Positions 5,809 through 8,903 of a stretch of 8,903 nt of DNA are shown here, piece by piece; the stretch's first letter is position 1, and each line of letters starts with the position of its first letter. Source of the stretch: Candidatus Aenigmatarchaeota archaeon (GTDB lineage Archaea > Aenigmatarchaeota > Aenigmatarchaeia > PWEA01 > JACQIF01); assembly GCA_016198635.1 (NCBI GenBank), contig JACQIF010000036.1, positions 1 through 8,903 on the forward strand. The letters are read 5' to 3'. The notes under the pieces are model-generated. The model was given only the letters and a program-made list of their open reading frames with translations, searched no databases and was not told where the DNA came from. A program made the translations under genes and the position numbers.

Positions 5809-8517
5809 TTAGAGCAGCACGCTCTTTCCGACCATACCGCCCCCGTAGGCGTACAACTCCCCGCCACAGTCGCACTTGCCTGTTAACGGCGTGCGGCGGA
5901 ACGTCGCCTTGCACGCGCGGCACGTGAAACCTTCAAGGTTCGTGACGACGGCCTTCTCCGGCGTCAGTTCGTACGAAACGTCGTGGTTGCGCTTCGCTCG
6001 CACAGCCCCGAAGAGTTCCATGATGTTCGACTGGCGCCCGCCTCCGAGCAGTTCCGCACGCTCGATGCCCATTACAGAGAAGATGCGCTCGAGCGGCGGC
6101 AGTAGTTGTGAGTAGATGTAATAATCGCTGTCGATGCGCATCTTGTGCGCGAGGATGTATTCTGGATCTTCCGCGCGCTGGCTTATGAGCGCGTTCCCTG
6201 AAACGATTACGAACTGCACGCGGTCTCCGGGAGCAGGCGCGGTCGTTGCGTCCCGCTTGCGCATGCGGCGCGCCAGCTCCACGTGCGGTAGCGTCCCGTC
6301 ATAGCGGTCCACTCCCTTCGTCAGACCTTTCGTGATCGCCAACTTGTAGATGTTGACCTCGCCGCGCTTCAGGCGCTCGACATGCTCTTTCACAGTCCCG
6401 ATGGCTTTGGTGACGTCACCTTCCTTGAGGATTGTCTCTATGATGTTCTCCATAGTCTCGGATACAAGGTCACACCAGTCGCGGCGCACCGTTTCGATTC
6501 CGCGCATCTCTATCTTGCCTTCCCATGAGCCGCCGCGCTTCTCGAAGGCCCAGCCTGCGTAACGCTTCTTGGTCAAAATAAGGAACGAGCGGAAGAGCTT
6601 GTCGAAGTCCAGCTCAAGCTCGCCGGGCAGGGATTCGGTGATGTCGTGCGCCAGTCGCGTGCCTATGACGTGCGCCTCGTCCAAGTTCTTCGTGGGGACT
6701 TTGACCATCACGGAGTCCGTATCGCCATAGACGACCGTGTAGCCTCCTGCTTCGATGGTCTGCTTCGTCTGGCCAATAAGCGTGCGGCCGTACGAAGTGA
6801 CGGCGTTCGCGACATCCAGAACGTACGTCCGTGCGCGGAGATAACCAATGTAGCCGTAGAACGAGTTCGTCATCATCTTGAGCGCGAACTGTTTGGCGTC
6901 AAGAATCGCACGCTGTTTGCCGTCCGCATTCTTCATCTGTTTCTTCACGGCCGCGCGCTCTGTTATGAGCCTGTCCAGTATGCGCGGTATGATGCCTTCA
7001 CGGACGTCGGCGGTCACGAACTTCGCCCCAGAAGGGGATGTGTTTGTCTGCTGCGGAACATTGCCCCGAACGAGCGTGGTAGGGCATATATTGTACGTAC
7101 GGATTATCGATGGGTACAGGGACTTGAAGTCCAGCACGAGTATGCAACCGTCTGTGTGCAGGCCTTTCATTGGATCCAAAACCAGGCCGCCTTTATAGTC
7201 TGTACGCGTCCGTTCGCTCTCGCGTTCGGCGTCTGCGGCGTCATCGGGCCGGAGTGGAATGACAAACCCTTGCCTGTTCATCTCCTGGAGCAGCAGGTGC
7301 TCGATGCGCGTTGATTGGCCGCCGTTGATGCAGTCCTGCAGTGTTATGCCGGAGAGCCGTGCCATGGCCACGTATTTGTCGACGAACTGGTTCTTTTGGA
7401 CTATGTCCATAACGAGCGACGAGTCTTTGAGGCAGTATTCCGCATACAGTTCCATCGGCTTGCGCTCAAGCCACGCAGTGCGCATCTCGCGATGGTCTAT
7501 TGCAATCTTCTCCTCGCCAAGCATCTCGCGCGCAACTGTGTTGAGGTCGTAGCGCTTGAAACGGAGCGTGCCGGTCTCCGGTTTTTTCAGGACAACGTAC
7601 GGGTCGATGACCACACGACCGACTGGTTCGGTGACAGATTTGCCGGCCATCTGCCTGACGACCGTTGTTTTGTCTGCGCGGCCGAGTTTGCGCTCCAAAC
7701 CGTTTATCTCCAGCCTCTTCAGGATATATGGAATGTCGAAGTTGTGCGCGTTGTAGCCCACAAGCACGTCAGGGTCATAAGCACGTAACGCGTTCACGAA
7801 AGCCTGAAGCATTTCTTTCTCGTTGGCATAGCACTCTGCGTTCTTTATTCCGGGGCGCGCTGCCAGAACGACGCTGCGCTTATCGTCGCGCGCGGGGTCA
7901 AATACCATCGATATCATTATTATTGGGTCTTTCTCCGCGTCGGCCATGCCGACCTCGGTGGTAGAGACGCACTCTATGTCGAAAGCCATGTAGCGCAACG
8001 GGGCGTTCTCTTCAGACGCGACCGGCGTGATGCTCGTCGCGTCAATGACCGGACAGTAAACGGTCGAAGACGTCGTCTGCGAGCCTTCGACGTCTATCCA
8101 CCCCATACCTCGCACGCCAGCGTCAGCGAAGAAGCGGTACCTGAACAGTACGTCTGCTTCGTATATCTCTGCGTGCGGCGCCAGCGCGGTTCGCGCTTCC
8201 GGAACCTTTGACGGCGTACGTAACGTTATCTTCAACAGGTCTGCCGGCTGTTCAGCGAAGCCTATTGGCAGATGGCGCTTCACCCGTTCGACGTTCACCA
8301 ACTCTCCGGCAAATCCTTTCTTTAGAACGCCTATGACAGCGTCTGCGCCGCCTTTCGGATTCGCGTAGAAATACGGCAGCTGATTACGGTAGAATACGCA
8401 GACCGTACGACCGTCAGGGCGCTTGCAGAATATGCGGACCAGCGGCTTGTTGTCAAGCATTGTGTAGTCGGCGTCAAGAACTTGTAATCGCAAGGAAACC
8501 CCTCTGTCGTTGGGCAC
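5809..8517 (-). CDS. polB: Family B replicative DNA polymerase with C-terminal zinc ribbon
   Basis: This is a DNA-dependent DNA polymerase with a 3'-5' proofreading exonuclease, 902 residues from GTG 8517; archaeal PolB proteins are usually about 770-900. Exonuclease motifs are DIE (180-182), N256-x3-F-D261 and Y361-x3-D365. YKGG (441-444) links the exonuclease and polymerase modules. Polymerase motif A is DFKSLYPSII (463-472), motif B K547-x3-NSFYG (551-555), motif C YGDTDS (597-602), then KKRY (650-653). By eye against the Pyrococcus enzyme, the N-terminal uracil-sensing pocket is largely kept (Tyr18, Pro48, and Leu94 for Val93). The C-terminus is unusual: C866-x2-C869 and C882-x-C884 form a zinc ribbon like that of DP2. 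I see no clear PIP box at the end. TTG 8493 (894 residues) may be the true start: it follows an SD-like AGAGGGG and brings LDADY closer to the N-terminus, as in homologues. Polymerase identity is very secure. Confidence 0.96.
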   Translation of the reverse strand: MPNDRGVSLRLQVLDADYTMLDNKPLVRIFCKRPDGRTVCVFYRNQLPYFYANPKGGADAVIGVLKKGFAGELVNVERVKRHLPIGFAEQPADLLKITLRTPSKVPEARTALAPHAEIYEADVLFRYRFFADAGVRGMGWIDVEGSQTTSSTVYCPVIDATSITPVASEENAPLRYMAFDIECVSTTEVGMADAEKDPIIMISMVFDPARDDKRSVVLAARPGIKNAECYANEKEMLQAFVNALRAYDPDVLVGYNAHNFDIPYILKRLEINGLERKLGRADKTTVVRQMAGKSVTEPVGRVVIDPYVVLKKPETGTLRFKRYDLNTVAREMLGEEKIAIDHREMRTAWLERKPMELYAEYCLKDSSLVMDIVQKNQFVDKYVAMARLSGITLQDCINGGQSTRIEHLLLQEMNRQGFVIPLRPDDAADAERESERTRTDYKGGLVLDPMKGLHTDGCILVLDFKSLYPSIIRTYNICPTTLVRGNVPQQTNTSPSGAKFVTADVREGIIPRILDRLITERAAVKKQMKNADGKQRAILDAKQFALKMMTNSFYGYIGYLRARTYVLDVANAVTSYGRTLIGQTKQTIEAGGYTVVYGDTDSVMVKVPTKNLDEAHVIGTRLAHDITESLPGELELDFDKLFRSFLILTKKRYAGWAFEKRGGSWEGKIEMRGIETVRRDWCDLVSETMENIIETILKEGDVTKAIGTVKEHVERLKRGEVNIYKLAITKGLTKGVDRYDGTLPHVELARRMRKRDATTAPAPGDRVQFVIVSGNALISQRAEDPEYILAHKMRIDSDYYIYSQLLPPLERIFSVMGIERAELLGGGRQSNIMELFGAVRAKRNHDVSYELTPEKAVVTNLEGFTCRACKATFRRTPLTGKCDCGGELYAYGGGMVGKSVLL
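8499..8505 (-). promoter_or_regulatory. Shine-Dalgarno-like site pointing to a TTG start for polB
   Basis: AGAGGGG on the minus strand ends five bases before an in-frame TTG (8493-8491) and lies inside the reading frame opened by GTG 8517. It resembles the thermosome site (GAGAGGTG). If used, the polymerase begins MRLQVLDADY, which matches the short N-terminus of archaeal relatives better than the longer reading. Confidence 0.45.
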
Positions 8518-8523
8518 AAAGGG

Positions 8524-8533
8524 ATAAAAATAG
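8524..8533 (-). promoter_or_regulatory. Candidate TATA-like box before polB
   Basis: CTATTTTTAT on the minus strand lies in the 39-base gap between the upstream gene and polB. A start 25-27 nt downstream would fall near 8502, after GTG 8517 but before TTG 8493, which again favours TTG. The same T5 run could instead help end the upstream transcript. Confidence 0.3.
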
Positions 8534-8556
8534 ATTTGGGTCGTCCTGAATACATG

Positions 8557-8903
8557 TTATACAGCACGCACGGCCCGTGTTTTGAGGTCTACGACGTACG
8601 CCTGCTCGATGGTCGGTGACACAACGGTAACTCCTTTATAGTTTGTGGTAAACGGGGCGCCTGTCGCAATGCACAAAATATCCGGAACCTCGCGCAGAAG
8701 CAGCGGATCCCCCAATATGAAGCGCTGCGGCTCCAGGTGCCGCGCCCGCAGCAGCCTGAGCGCTGCCTTTTCTGGCTCTGCGGCGCCTGTAATTTTGGCT
8801 AGCGCGGCAGGTGTTGTGCGATGGATGAGAATCTTCACGCCGCCGACGCCGACTTCACAAGGTGTGTTGGGGCAGAGTGTGCGCGCCGAACGGCCGTCGG
8901 GCC
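8557..8903 (-). CDS. Unrecognised protein, C-terminal part, runs off the right edge
   Basis: The frame ends with TAA at 8557 and stays open to the window edge, about 115 codons. A GTG at 8838 would give 93 residues, but no Shine-Dalgarno or TATA-like sequence precedes it. The upstream codons also read as plausible protein (PDGRSARTLCPNTPCEVG), so I annotate a 5'-truncated gene. The visible part has a Cys-x4-Cys pair before the GTG, then an alternating helical and hydrophobic pattern (KAALRLLRARHLEPQRF, GDPLLLREVPDILCIATG) and a strand-like end (KGVTVVSPTIEQAYVVDL). No membrane segment or known motif is visible, and I do not recognise the family. It precedes polB by 39 bases on the same strand, so the two may share a transcript. 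Confidence 0.55.
   Translation of the reverse strand, partial: PDGRSARTLCPNTPCEVGVGGVKILIHRTTPAALAKITGAAEPEKAALRLLRARHLEPQRFILGDPLLLREVPDILCIATGAPFTTNYKGVTVVSPTIEQAYVVDLKTRAVRAV

Noticed and set aside
6646..7314. 222-codon plus-strand ORF
   Set aside because: It is antisense to the exonuclease-polymerase core of polB; the composition is a by-product of polB codon use and no family is recognisable.
1868..8600. Frequent TACGT/ACGT words, such as at 1871-1880, 6822-6829, 7094-7101 and 8216-8223
   Set aside because: Most lie in coding sequence and are explained by common Tyr, Val and Thr codons (TAC, GTA/GTC/GTT, ACG). The spacing is irregular, so no array or regulatory system is suggested.

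Overview
The window looks like archaeal chromosome. It carries a group II chaperonin (thermosome) subunit and an archaeal-type family B DNA polymerase with all six exonuclease and polymerase motifs. Several genes have TATA-like boxes about 23-28 nt before the start codon, as expected for leaderless archaeal transcripts. The secreted cysteine-rich protein carries a GPGGCSxPEECxxYC motif that I associate, from memory, with uncultivated DPANN-type archaea and CPR bacteria. I therefore favour a DPANN-like archaeon, but this placement is an inference and no rRNA is present to test it. I see no tRNA, rRNA, CRISPR array or transposase.

Layout from left to right. Positions 1-86 are intergenic, with two small A/T-rich hairpins and a T-run just after the first gene. 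Positions 87-1787 (-) encode a 566-residue secreted protein with a Tyr/Pro/Ala repeat, 24 cysteines in a central block and a helical C-terminus. Positions 1788-1943 are a divergent promoter region. Positions 1944-3581 (+) encode the thermosome subunit. It converges on 3637-5778 (-), an unusual 713-residue ORF. That ORF joins a complete PAP2 lipid phosphatase to a second signal-peptide-like segment and a long extracellular region built of GNVGIGT-type repeats, as in phage tail fibres and surface adhesins. Positions 5809-8517 (-) encode the DNA polymerase, whose C-terminus is a zinc ribbon resembling the end of the D-family polymerase large subunit. Positions 8557-8903 (-) are the C-terminal part of an unrecognised protein that runs off the right edge.

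The genes do not form an obvious pathway. The chaperonin and polymerase are housekeeping genes. The two other complete genes are both predicted to act at or outside the membrane and have near-identical signal-peptide endings (VLA|Q). The PAP2/adhesin ORF is the most interesting object. An internal TATA-like box sits 27 nt before an ATA codon that would begin a textbook signal peptide, as if two genes had merged and the second gene's start codon had been lost.
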